Positions 18,260 through 26,677 of a stretch of 64,000 nt of DNA are shown one piece after another. This DNA comes from JAVBUY01 sp031552735 (GTDB taxonomy: Bacteria; Bacillota; Clostridia; Christensenellales; Aristaeellaceae). Under the pieces are notes generated by a model that was not told where the DNA came from, ran no database searches, and was given only the letters and a program-made list of their open reading frames with translations. Location: positions 26,654-90,653 of the forward strand of contig JAVBMF010000004.1 in NCBI GenBank assembly GCA_031552735.1. The letters run 5' to 3'. Each line of letters starts with the position of its first letter. The first letter of the stretch is position 1. The position numbers and the translations under genes are program-made.

Positions 18260-19285
18260 GTGCTGACAAGTGATTTTTATTATGAATTGCCCGAGGAGCT
18301 GATCGCGCAGACGCCGATGGAGCCGCGCGACAGCAGCCGCCTGCTGGTCTATCACCGGGACACCAACGCAATGGAGCATAAGGTGTTTCGCGATGTGCTG
18401 GACTACCTGCATGCCGGGGACGCGCTGGTTATCAACCGCACGCGCGTCATCCCGGCGCGTCTTTTTGGCGTGAAGCAGGGCACCGGCGGCGCGATAGAGT
18501 TTCTATTATTGAAGCGCCGCGCCCAAGATGAATGGGAAGTCATCCTAAAGCCGGGGCGCAAGGCGCAGCCCGGCGCGGTGTTTGTGTTTGGCGAGGGGCT
18601 GCTGACCGCGACCATCGTTGAGAGCACACCCGAGGGTGGGCGCATCGTGCGCTTTTCCTACGATGGCGTGTTCGAGAATATCCTCGAACAACTGGGGCAG
18701 ATGCCGCTGCCGCCCTATATCCACGAGAAGCTGACCGACCGGTCACGCTACCAGACCGTCTACGCGGTGCACGACGGATCGGCCGCCGCGCCCACCGCCG
18801 GACTGCACTTTACCCCCGCGCTGCTGGATGCGATTCGCGAAAAGGGCATCGACATCGTGCCGGTGTTGTTGCACGTCGGGTTGGGCACCTTCCGTCCGGT
18901 CAAGGAGCGCGACGTGGCCAAGCACCACATGCACAGCGAATATTACGAAGTGACCGAGGACGCGGCGACGCGCATCAATGCAGCGCGTGCGCGTGGCGGG
19001 CGCGTGGTGTGTGTGGGCACCACCACGGTGCGCACGCTGGAGAGCGTCGCCGACGAAGCGGGCAACGTGCGCGCGGGCAGCGGCGAAACCGCGATTTTCA
19101 TCACGCCGGGCGTACAGGTGCGCGCCGTCGATGCGCTGATCACCAACTTCCACCTACCCGAGAGCACGCTGCTGATGCTCATCAGCGCGATGATGGGCAG
19201 GGAACAGGCGCTGGCGACCTATGCCGAGGCGGTGCGGGAGAAGTATCGGTTTTTCTCGTTTGGCGATGCGATGATGATTCTATAA
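18260..19285 (+). CDS. queA: tRNA preQ1(34) S-adenosylmethionine ribosyltransferase-isomerase
   Basis: This 341-residue enzyme transfers the ribosyl part of SAM to preQ1 in the tRNA anticodon to make epoxyqueuosine. Family segments are clear: DFYYELPEELIAQ at the start, RDSSRLLV, PLPPYIHE and the C-terminal FHLPESTLLMLISA. The GTG at 18260 is used, with GGAG upstream. Another queuosine gene, tgt, lies 1 kb downstream on the same strand, separated by two minus-strand genes. Confidence 0.95.
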   Translation: MLTSDFYYELPEELIAQTPMEPRDSSRLLVYHRDTNAMEHKVFRDVLDYLHAGDALVINRTRVIPARLFGVKQGTGGAIEFLLLKRRAQDEWEVILKPGRKAQPGAVFVFGEGLLTATIVESTPEGGRIVRFSYDGVFENILEQLGQMPLPPYIHEKLTDRSRYQTVYAVHDGSAAAPTAGLHFTPALLDAIREKGIDIVPVLLHVGLGTFRPVKERDVAKHHMHSEYYEVTEDAATRINAARARGGRVVCVGTTTVRTLESVADEAGNVRAGSGETAIFITPGVQVRAVDALITNFHLPESTLLMLISAMMGREQALATYAEAVREKYRFFSFGDAMMIL

Positions 19286-19303
19286 GAAGGCCGTCGATAA
19301 ACA

Positions 19304-19356
19304 CCCATCTGCATTGTCGGCACAGCGCTCCGCTTGCGGTCGCCTAGCATAGGGGC
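19304..19356. repeat. Short diverged copy of the palindromic repeat family
   Basis: The intergenic stretch after queA contains CATCTGCATTGTCGGC, a CGCTTGC block and CCTAGCATAGGGG. The same blocks appear in the repeat cluster at 48.7-49.1 kb (CATCTGCGTTGTC, CGCTTGC, CCTAGC). This copy lacks the central hairpin found there. Confidence 0.5.
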
Positions 19357-19415
19357 ATTTCTCAACAGCCTGACTTTTTTTGATGCGTTTAAGTCACCCA
19401 GCAGGGCGGCTTTTT

Positions 19416-19769
19416 TTACGCCTTCTTGGTGGTGCGGCGCTTCACCGGCTCGGTGGCGTCCTTCACTTGCCTGTCCAGCTCGATCTGTTCGCCCGCGTCT
19501 TGGCTTACGAACAGCGCGTCCTCTTCCTCGTCCTGCTGCTGGATATCTTGATCCAACAGTCTGGCTTTTTCATAGGCCGCCGTGTCACCCATCGGCAGGA
19601 AGCCGACGTAGAGCAGACCGATGACGCCAAGAAAGAAGCCGATCCAGAAATATTGACGGAAATAAGCCTTTTTGTCCGCCAGTTTATAGGCAAGCACACC
19701 AAAGAGCAACGCCTGCGCTAGCCAGCCCAGCAGAATGAACGCCACATACATCTCGGCAAACAGTTTCAT
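19416..19769 (-). CDS. Small membrane protein of unknown function
   Basis: This 117-residue protein has two predicted membrane helices (about residues 6-29 and 38-57). A charged cytoplasmic-looking tail follows, rich in Asp, Glu and Gln (DQDIQQQDEEED), and it ends in a basic KRRTTKKA. I do not recognise a family. AAAGGAGGAATGGG precedes the ATG, and its start overlaps the stop of the upstream GtrA-like gene (ATGA), so the two are coupled and may work together. Confidence 0.7.
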   Translation of the reverse strand: MKLFAEMYVAFILLGWLAQALLFGVLAYKLADKKAYFRQYFWIGFFLGVIGLLYVGFLPMGDTAAYEKARLLDQDIQQQDEEEDALFVSQDAGEQIELDRQVKDATEPVKRRTTKKA

Positions 19770-20200
19770 ATCCCATTCCTCCTTTGCGTGTACGCCTTCT
19801 TCGGCTTGAGCCGAAAGATCACAAACTTGCACAGCGAGAAGTCTAACACAAAATTCAGTACCATCTTGGTGGCCTTGGCAACCGTCTCATTCCAGCCCAA
19901 GCCAACCAGCCACACGATGAACTGCGCGCCCACCGGCGTCGCGACCAGATAGTACAGGCCATAGATCGCCATGCCCAGCGCGACGTTGTTGCTGGCGCCA
20001 AACGTATACTTGCGGTTGAGCGTGTAGTTGAACAGGCAGGACAGCACCACGGACAGTACCTCGGCGGGCACCAGCATGTTCGGCTGGGGGAACGCCCAGC
20101 GCAGCAGCTCGAACGACCCCAGTTCGATGATGCCCGCGCCCAGACTGAAGAACACAAACTTGAGGAATTGCAGCGCGTGGTCTTTGAAGGTCATGTGCAT
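19766..20200 (-). CDS. GtrA-family membrane protein (second copy)
   Basis: This is a 144-residue, four-helix protein of the GtrA family (FLKFVFFSLGAGIIELGSF, NYTLNRKYTFG, and the C-terminal FVLDFSLCKFVIFR). Members are associated with moving lipid-linked sugars for surface glycans. The ATG at 20200 is chosen for GAGGTG seven bases upstream; ATGs three codons later or further upstream are less well placed. It is co-translated with the small membrane protein downstream. Confidence 0.82.
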   Translation of the reverse strand: MHMTFKDHALQFLKFVFFSLGAGIIELGSFELLRWAFPQPNMLVPAEVLSVVLSCLFNYTLNRKYTFGASNNVALGMAIYGLYYLVATPVGAQFIVWLVGLGWNETVAKATKMVLNFVLDFSLCKFVIFRLKPKKAYTQRRNGI

Positions 20201-20230
20201 CGGATTACACCTCATGATATCAAATGATAG

Positions 20231-21457
<1,227 letters not shown>

Positions 21458-21468
21458 CAAAGCAGGGC

Positions 21469-21497
21469 TTGTTTTCCTAAGAAAAGCACAGTATAAT
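21469..21497 (+). promoter_or_regulatory. Promoter for yajC
   Basis: TTGTTT and TATAAT are separated by 17 bp, 33 bp upstream of yajC. Confidence 0.72.
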
Positions 21498-21530
21498 CAG
21501 CATAGACTTGAAAGGCGGTGTAAGAAAAAT

Positions 21531-21890
21531 ATGTTCAATCCGGTGTTTATGTTTCTGACCGAGGCCGCGCCTGCCGCGGGCCCGGACAATGCCATGGGCA
21601 GCATGGTGATGCAGATCGCGATGATGGCGGCGATCTTTGCGGTGTTCTACTTCCTGCTGATCCGTCCGCAGCGCAAGAAGGACAAGGCCGCGAAGGACAT
21701 GCTGTCCAAGCTGGGCAACGGCGACCGCGTGTGCACCATCGGCGGCATCTATGGCACCATTATCGCGGTCAAGGACGACACGCTGACGCTGGCCGTCGGC
21801 CCCGACAAGACCAAGATGGTGTTTGCGCGCTGGGCGATCCGCAACAAGGACGAGAGCGCGATCTCCAACGATTCCGAGGCGCTAAACTAA
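21531..21890 (+). CDS. yajC: Preprotein translocase accessory subunit YajC
   Basis: This 119-residue protein has a single membrane helix (about residues 25-43) followed by the diagnostic LLIRPQRKK and a small soluble domain with GDRVCTIGGIYGTI. YajC associates with SecDF in protein export, and secD-secF lie downstream in the same direction. AAAGGCGGTG precedes the ATG. An extra 20-residue segment rich in Ala and Met precedes the helix. Confidence 0.93.
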   Translation: MFNPVFMFLTEAAPAAGPDNAMGSMVMQIAMMAAIFAVFYFLLIRPQRKKDKAAKDMLSKLGNGDRVCTIGGIYGTIIAVKDDTLTLAVGPDKTKMVFARWAIRNKDESAISNDSEALN

Positions 21891-21900
21891 CTGCATTGTA

Positions 21901-21929
21901 AGAAGGAGCTGGAGACAGCTTCTTTTTTC
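21901..21929 (+). terminator. Intrinsic terminator after yajC
   Basis: AGAAGGAGCTG pairs with CAGCTTCT across a short loop and is followed by six T. Confidence 0.75.
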
Positions 21930-21950
21930 TTGCGAAAATTTCCCGCTTGA

Positions 21951-21982
21951 TGCAACCTTTGGGTAGACTGGATGATCCTATA
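21951..21982 (+). promoter_or_regulatory. Possible autoregulatory ECF sigma promoter
   Basis: TGCAACCTTT followed about 16 bp later by GATCCTATA lies about 45 bp upstream of the sigma gene. The AAC core of the -35 element is typical of promoters read by ECF sigma factors, which often drive their own operon. The match is by eye and the -10 element is weak. Confidence 0.35.
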
Positions 21983-22026
21983 TAGCGTAAGATCGATCTT
22001 CAATGCAGCGCGAAGGGAGGCAGGAT

Positions 22027-22500
22027 ATGACCAAGGCAGAGTTTACCGAGCGCGTCGTGGGCATGCAGGCGACGCTCTATCGGGTATCGACCACACTGCT
22101 GGCGCAGTTGTGCGACCGCGAGGACGCGGTGCAATCCTGCATCGAAAAGGCATGGCAATCGCGGCACAAGCTGCGCGACGACCGTGCGCTGCAGGCGTGG
22201 GTGGTGCGCATTCTCATCCACGAATGTTACGCGCTGCTGAAAAAACGCAAGAGGGAGCTGCCCATGGAGCAGCTGCCCGAACGCACCACCGAGCCAGACG
22301 CGCATCCTGAGCTCTACCGGCATGTCACCGCGCTGCCGGACAAATACCGCATGCCGGTGGTGCTGCACTATATGGAGGGCTACGCCATCGAGGAGATTGC
22401 GCGCATCTTGGCGCGCCCTAAGGGCACGATCAAGTCGCAGCTCTATCGCGGCAGAGCCCTGCTAAAAGACGCGCTGCGCGGAGAGGAGGCCGACGCATGA
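22027..22500 (+). CDS. ECF-type RNA polymerase sigma factor
   Basis: This 157-residue protein has sigma region 2 at about residues 14-75 (DREDAVQSCIEKAWQSR ... LQAWVVRIL) and region 4 at about 100-150. The region 4 helix-turn-helix is YAIEEIARILARPKGTIKS. There is no region 3, as in ECF sigma factors. GGGAGG lies before the ATG at 22027. Its stop overlaps the next start (ATGA), so it is coupled to the membrane protein that is presumably its anti-sigma partner. It should direct transcription of a small regulon in response to an extracellular signal. Confidence 0.9.
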   Translation: MTKAEFTERVVGMQATLYRVSTTLLAQLCDREDAVQSCIEKAWQSRHKLRDDRALQAWVVRILIHECYALLKKRKRELPMEQLPERTTEPDAHPELYRHVTALPDKYRMPVVLHYMEGYAIEEIARILARPKGTIKSQLYRGRALLKDALRGEEADA

Positions 22501-24512
22501 AACAAACACAGTGGCAAGCGATGTACGGCAGCGTGCCGGATAGCTTCGAGCGGCGTGTGGCCTTGACCCTGCGCGGCATCGAGGAGGGAAAACCAGTGAA
22601 ACGATTGACCTTGCGCACGGTGCTGATCACCGCGCTGATTCTGGTATTGCTGGCCATCGTGGCCTACGCGGCGATTGCGATTCCAAGCATCCGCGACATT
22701 TATTCCGAGTGGTATGGACAGGACAACGAAACCACGCAGCTGCTGGGCGAGCAGACAGCGCAGGCGCCCAACCAGACCTTTGAGCTGGACGATGTGACCA
22801 TCACGCTAACCGAAGTGATCTTCGACGGCAACACGCTGTATTCCACCGGTGTGGTCAAAGCCAAGGAAGGGCGTGACATCGTGTTGCTGCCCCCGCCCGA
22901 CTATAGCCCGCGCGATATCGCGTTCGTTGATACCATGCGCGGAGAAGTGGCGCCCGATGGTGCACCCAGCTACGCCGAGCTGGCCGCGCAAAAGAACGCT
23001 CGGCTGGTGTATTCCAACGTGTGGATCGAGGCCGAGGGCGGCAGCGGCAGCTACATGAATGACGCGATGCCGCTAAGCGACGGCACGTATCAATTCATCA
23101 ACGAGTTTGACGACGTGACGGTGCGCGACGGGCGCATCGCTGTGACAGTTGAGGCCATGCAATACGACGTGACCGACGAGCACGTGAGAGTGGAGGGCAC
23201 TGAGGACCGGCAGAAGTGGCAGATATCTATTCCGGCCATTGCGGAGGCGATCATCACGCCCGAGCCGACAGACGTGCCGCCCACGCCCATGCCGGCGGCC
23301 ATGCAGAGCGAGGCGCTGCGCGTGATCGGCGAGAGCGAGAACGGCTGGGTCGGCGGGCCCTTCCGCGAGAAGTGGCCCCAGGAGCCGGTGCTGTATGTGG
23401 ACAACCCACTCGCCGAGGAACTTGTGATGTCGATAGGCGCCGAGCAGTGGGTAGACCTGCCGGAATGGGACGTGATGTCGCTGCACACCACCGACGACCT
23501 GAAAGGACTCATGGCGGCGGGCAAGCTGGCAGATTTGTCCGGCGATCTGGCGCTGATGGACGAGGTGAACAAGATGTTCCCCACGATCCGTGACGCAGTG
23601 ATGCACGAGGGCAAGCTTTACGCGATTCCGGTGTTTATCAGCGGCGAGTTTTTCTCCGCCGGATTGCTGGGCAGCGAGGTGGATGGCTGGACGCAATACG
23701 GGCTGACCGAAGCCGACCTTCCAGGTTCATTCGAGCAGCTGTGCGATTTCATCGTGCGCTGGATGCAGCGCCCGGCGGAGCAGCGCAAGGGTGCGATTCT
23801 GTTTCCCAACGGCGTGCGCCATACGTTGCTGGACCCACTGCTGGATCAGTATGTGGTGGCGCAGGCGATGAGCGGGCAGCCGCTGACATTCGACACGCCG
23901 GAGTTTCGGCGGCTATTGGCTGCTATGCGCACAGCGGCCGACGCGGCCAAGGTGGAAAAACGCGGCAACGTGGATTTTTCGCTGTTCCATGTGACGCCAA
24001 GCGCGATTCAAAACGCGCCGCGCGTGCTGCCCAAGCGCCTGACGCCGGACGCGCCGATTCGCTATGATGCGCGCATGACCGTGCTGGTGGTCAATGCCGA
24101 CAGCCCGCGCAAAGATCAGGCCATGCGATATGTGGCCAGCGCATTCGATTTCATCGCGCAGCGCAGCCGGAACAAAGCGGAATTTTACGAAGGACTGACC
24201 TCCGCCGATCTGCCAGGCACGCCGCTGGAGGAAGTCTTGGCCGTGCAGCGCGAGGAGGGGGAGAGCGAGGAGGATTTGGCGAAAATCGCAAAGACCTATC
24301 AGCCCGAAGTGATCCCGGACAGCGAACTGATCGCGTATCAGCAAAACATCGCGCCGTATCTGGTCTTTCCGCAACATCCTGTGTACCGCCGCACGACGGA
24401 GGGCTGGCATGCGATGAACGATCTGAGAAATCAGTATCTGGCGGGCGACCTGGATGACGCGGCGTTCATCGTAGCGCTGAACGCGCTGGTGGCTCAATAC
24501 GCCGACAACTAA
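22497..24512 (+). CDS. Putative anti-sigma factor fused to an extracellular solute-binding domain
   Basis: This 671-residue protein has a short cytoplasmic N-terminus (1-40) and one membrane helix (about 41-62). A first extracytoplasmic domain (about 75-250) resembles the DUF4179 type found in anti-sigma factors next to ECF sigma genes. A Pro/Thr linker (about 253-268, PEPTDVPPTPMP) follows. The second domain (about 272-671) resembles family 1 extracellular solute-binding proteins: TTDDLKGLMAAGKLADLS, GKLYAIPVFISGEFF and a C-terminal VVNADSPRKDQAMRY. The second domain has no signal or lipobox of its own. The gene overlaps the sigma gene by four bases. The inferred role is a sensor that releases the sigma factor upon ligand binding. 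Confidence 0.72.
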   Translation: MKQTQWQAMYGSVPDSFERRVALTLRGIEEGKPVKRLTLRTVLITALILVLLAIVAYAAIAIPSIRDIYSEWYGQDNETTQLLGEQTAQAPNQTFELDDVTITLTEVIFDGNTLYSTGVVKAKEGRDIVLLPPPDYSPRDIAFVDTMRGEVAPDGAPSYAELAAQKNARLVYSNVWIEAEGGSGSYMNDAMPLSDGTYQFINEFDDVTVRDGRIAVTVEAMQYDVTDEHVRVEGTEDRQKWQISIPAIAEAIITPEPTDVPPTPMPAAMQSEALRVIGESENGWVGGPFREKWPQEPVLYVDNPLAEELVMSIGAEQWVDLPEWDVMSLHTTDDLKGLMAAGKLADLSGDLALMDEVNKMFPTIRDAVMHEGKLYAIPVFISGEFFSAGLLGSEVDGWTQYGLTEADLPGSFEQLCDFIVRWMQRPAEQRKGAILFPNGVRHTLLDPLLDQYVVAQAMSGQPLTFDTPEFRRLLAAMRTAADAAKVEKRGNVDFSLFHVTPSAIQNAPRVLPKRLTPDAPIRYDARMTVLVVNADSPRKDQAMRYVASAFDFIAQRSRNKAEFYEGLTSADLPGTPLEEVLAVQREEGESEEDLAKIAKTYQPEVIPDSELIAYQQNIAPYLVFPQHPVYRRTTEGWHAMNDLRNQYLAGDLDDAAFIVALNALVAQYADN

Positions 24513-24523
24513 CCGCCCCGTAT

Positions 24524-24576
24524 AAACCCTCCTTGCGCCGCATACGCTGAACCATGATGCGGACAGGAGGGTTTTT
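24524..24576 (+). terminator. Terminator hairpin overlapping the next ribosome binding site
   Basis: AAACCCTCCT (24524-24533) pairs with AGGAGGGTTT (24565-24574), extended inside by GCCGCAT/ATGCGG, and is followed by T. The right arm contains the AGGAGGG ribosome binding site of the next gene, whose ATG is at 24577. The element can end the sigma operon message and also hide that site. Confidence 0.72.
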
Positions 24577-25002
24577 ATGCGCAGTTCTGAACTCTTTTCA
24601 TCCAATTACAGAAGCCGCACCGGCAAGACGCCGATTACCCGGGGGCTGGTCAAGGGGCTGATCTACGCGGTGGCGCTGACACTGATCAGCATCGTGCTGT
24701 TCGCGCTGATCATGCGCGCGCTCAAGCCCAGCGACATCATTGTGTCGGTGTTTAACCAAATGCTCAAGCTGGCCGCCATTTTGGTGGGCGTGTGGATGGG
24801 CGTGGGGCGCGGCGGCGCGAACGGCGCGTCACGCGGGGCACTGATCGGGCTTGCCTACATGGCGCTGGGTGTGGGGCTGTATGCGCTGCTCAGCAAGCAG
24901 CCGCTGTCCTGGCTGGCGTATCTGGCCGATCTGGGCATGGGTTTCGCGGCGGGCGGACTGTCCGGTCTGGTGGTGTCCAACCTGTCGCCCAGCACAAAGT
25001 AG
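24577..25002 (+). CDS. TIGR04086-family membrane protein
   Basis: This 141-residue protein has four predicted helices and the glycine-rich VGVWMGVGRGGANGASRGALIG segment of the YrzE/TIGR04086 family. Members are common in Firmicutes and often lie beside yajC, scfA and scfB; their function is unknown. The ribosome binding site lies within the preceding hairpin. It has no clear promoter of its own, so it may depend on read-through from the sigma operon. Confidence 0.85.
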   Translation: MRSSELFSSNYRSRTGKTPITRGLVKGLIYAVALTLISIVLFALIMRALKPSDIIVSVFNQMLKLAAILVGVWMGVGRGGANGASRGALIGLAYMALGVGLYALLSKQPLSWLAYLADLGMGFAAGGLSGLVVSNLSPSTK

Positions 25003-25005
25003 GCA

Positions 25006-25034
25006 TTGCATCCACACAAAAGATCGTGTATAAT
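25006..25034 (+). promoter_or_regulatory. Promoter for scfA
   Basis: TTGCAT and TATAAT are separated by 17 bp, about 40 bp upstream of the SCIFF gene. Confidence 0.78.
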
Positions 25035-25073
25035 CTACGGTTGTACACTACATATCGCTAGGGGGAAACACCG

Positions 25074-25223
25074 ATGAAGCATATTCAAACCGTACAGAAA
25101 CCCTGCCTGAAGGAGAGCCTCCAGCATGGTGGCTGCGGCGAGTGCCAGGCGTCCTGCCAGTCCGCCTGCAAGACCTCGTGCACCGTGGCGAACCAGTCCT
25201 GCCAACACAAGCAAGACAAGTAA
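25074..25223 (+). CDS. scfA: Six-cysteine peptide SCIFF (RiPP precursor)
   Basis: This is a 49-residue peptide with the nearly invariant SCIFF core GGCGECQASCQSACKTSC followed by TVANQSC. SCIFF peptides are ribosomally made and modified by the neighbouring radical-SAM maturase. In the Clostridium thermocellum homologue a thioether joins Cys32 to Thr37, and both residues are present here at those numbers. The biological role of the product is unknown. There is an extra seventh cysteine at position 11 in the leader. A GGGGG motif precedes the ATG. A terminator follows, as expected for a peptide made in excess over its enzyme. Confidence 0.95.
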   Translation: MKHIQTVQKPCLKESLQHGGCGECQASCQSACKTSCTVANQSCQHKQDK

Positions 25224-25238
25224 CAAATTGGTTGAAAG

Positions 25239-25270
25239 CCCGGGCGGTGTCGTACGTCGCCCGGGTTTTT
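25239..25270 (+). terminator. Terminator/attenuator between scfA and scfB
   Basis: CCCGGGCG pairs with CGCCCGGG across an 11-base loop and is followed by five T. It probably limits read-through from scfA to scfB. Confidence 0.85.
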
Positions 25271-25313
25271 CCTGTATATTTTGTGGACAAGCATCAACAA
25301 GGAGGCTTCTCTT

Positions 25314-26675
25314 TTGATACACACCTTTACATCCTGCGGGCAAACCCTGGCGCTAGACGTGGGATCGGGCGCGCTGCATGTGCTGGATGAGCTGGCCTGG
25401 CGCGTGTTGACGCTGCGCGAAGAGGGCAAGACGCGCGATGCGATCATCGCCGCGCTGCCCGAAAGCGATGCGGCGGATATCGACGACGTGCTGGCCGAGC
25501 TGGCCGAGCTGACCGCGATGGGGCAACTGGGTGCGCCCGACGGCTATGAGGATGTCGATCTGTCGCTGAAGGCCGGTGTGGTCAAGGCGATGTGCCTGCA
25601 CGCCGCGCACGACTGCAACCTGCGCTGCCAATACTGCTTTGCCGCCACCGGCGACTTTGCAATGGGCAAGCGCTGCCTGCTTTCCCACGAAGTCGGCAAG
25701 GCTGCGCTGGATTGGCTGGTGGCGCACAGCGGCAGCCGCACCAATCTGGAGGTGGATTTCTTCGGCGGCGAGCCGCTGATGAATCTGCCGGTGGTGAGGC
25801 GGCTGGTCGCCTATGGCCGCGAGCTGGAAAAGCAGCACAATAAGAAATTCCTGTTTACCATCACCACCAACGGCGTCGCGCTGGATGACGATGCGATCGC
25901 CTTCATCAACGCTGAGATGCACAATGTCGTGCTGTCCATCGACGGTCGCCCCGAGGTGCACGACCGCATGCGCCCGACGGTCAACGGCAAGGGCAGCTAT
26001 GCGCTGATCGCGCCCAAGGCCAAGAAGCTGGCCGATGCGCGCGGGCAAAAGCAATACTATGTGCGCGGCACATTCTCCGCGCACAATCTGGACTTTGGCG
26101 AGGACGTGCTGTATCTGGCTGATCAGGGTTTTGAGCAGTTGTCGGTGGAGCCGGTGGTCGCAGATCCGGCGGTGGATTACGCCATCCGCCCCGAGATGGT
26201 GCCGCAGATTCAGGCTGAATATGAGCGGCTGGCACGCATCTATCTGGCGCGCCGACAGGGCGAGGGCGACCAGTGGTTCAACTTCTTTCACTTCATGGTG
26301 GATGTGTCCGGCGGCCCGTGCCTCAAGAAACGGCTAACCGGCTGCGGCGCGGGCAACGAGTATGTCGCCGTGACGCCAGAGGGCGACCTCTATCCCTGCC
26401 ACCAGTTCGTGGGGCGCGAGGGATACAGGATGGGCAGCGTGCTGGACGGTACCTTTGACCAAACCATGCAGCAGGTGTTCGCGGAGAACCATGTGCTCAA
26501 CAAGCCGACGTGCAGTCAGTGCTGGGCGAAGTTCTTTTGCTCCGGTGGGTGCGCTGCCAACGCGCAGGCGTTTCATGGCAACATCACCGAACCGTATGAG
26601 ATGGAGTGCCAATTGCAGCGCAAGCGTCTGGAATGCGCGCTGGCGATCTGGGTGACGGAGCGGGGAGGCGTTTGA
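25314..26675 (+). CDS. scfB: SCIFF radical-SAM maturase (thioether-forming)
   Basis: This 453-residue radical-SAM/SPASM enzyme has the cluster motif CNLRCQYC for the SAM-binding 4Fe-4S centre. It also has C-terminal SPASM cysteines (GCGAGNEYVAV, PCHQF, CSQCWAKFFCSGGC) for two auxiliary clusters. The first 90 residues (ending DGYEDVDL) resemble a peptide-recognition RRE-like region. It installs a thioether crosslink in the SCIFF peptide. The start is a TTG with AAGGAGG eight bases upstream; an ATG 11 codons earlier has no such site and lies next to the terminator. The gene directly follows scfA. Confidence 0.95.
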   Translation: MIHTFTSCGQTLALDVGSGALHVLDELAWRVLTLREEGKTRDAIIAALPESDAADIDDVLAELAELTAMGQLGAPDGYEDVDLSLKAGVVKAMCLHAAHDCNLRCQYCFAATGDFAMGKRCLLSHEVGKAALDWLVAHSGSRTNLEVDFFGGEPLMNLPVVRRLVAYGRELEKQHNKKFLFTITTNGVALDDDAIAFINAEMHNVVLSIDGRPEVHDRMRPTVNGKGSYALIAPKAKKLADARGQKQYYVRGTFSAHNLDFGEDVLYLADQGFEQLSVEPVVADPAVDYAIRPEMVPQIQAEYERLARIYLARRQGEGDQWFNFFHFMVDVSGGPCLKKRLTGCGAGNEYVAVTPEGDLYPCHQFVGREGYRMGSVLDGTFDQTMQQVFAENHVLNKPTCSQCWAKFFCSGGCAANAQAFHGNITEPYEMECQLQRKRLECALAIWVTERGGV

Positions 26676-26677
26676 TC

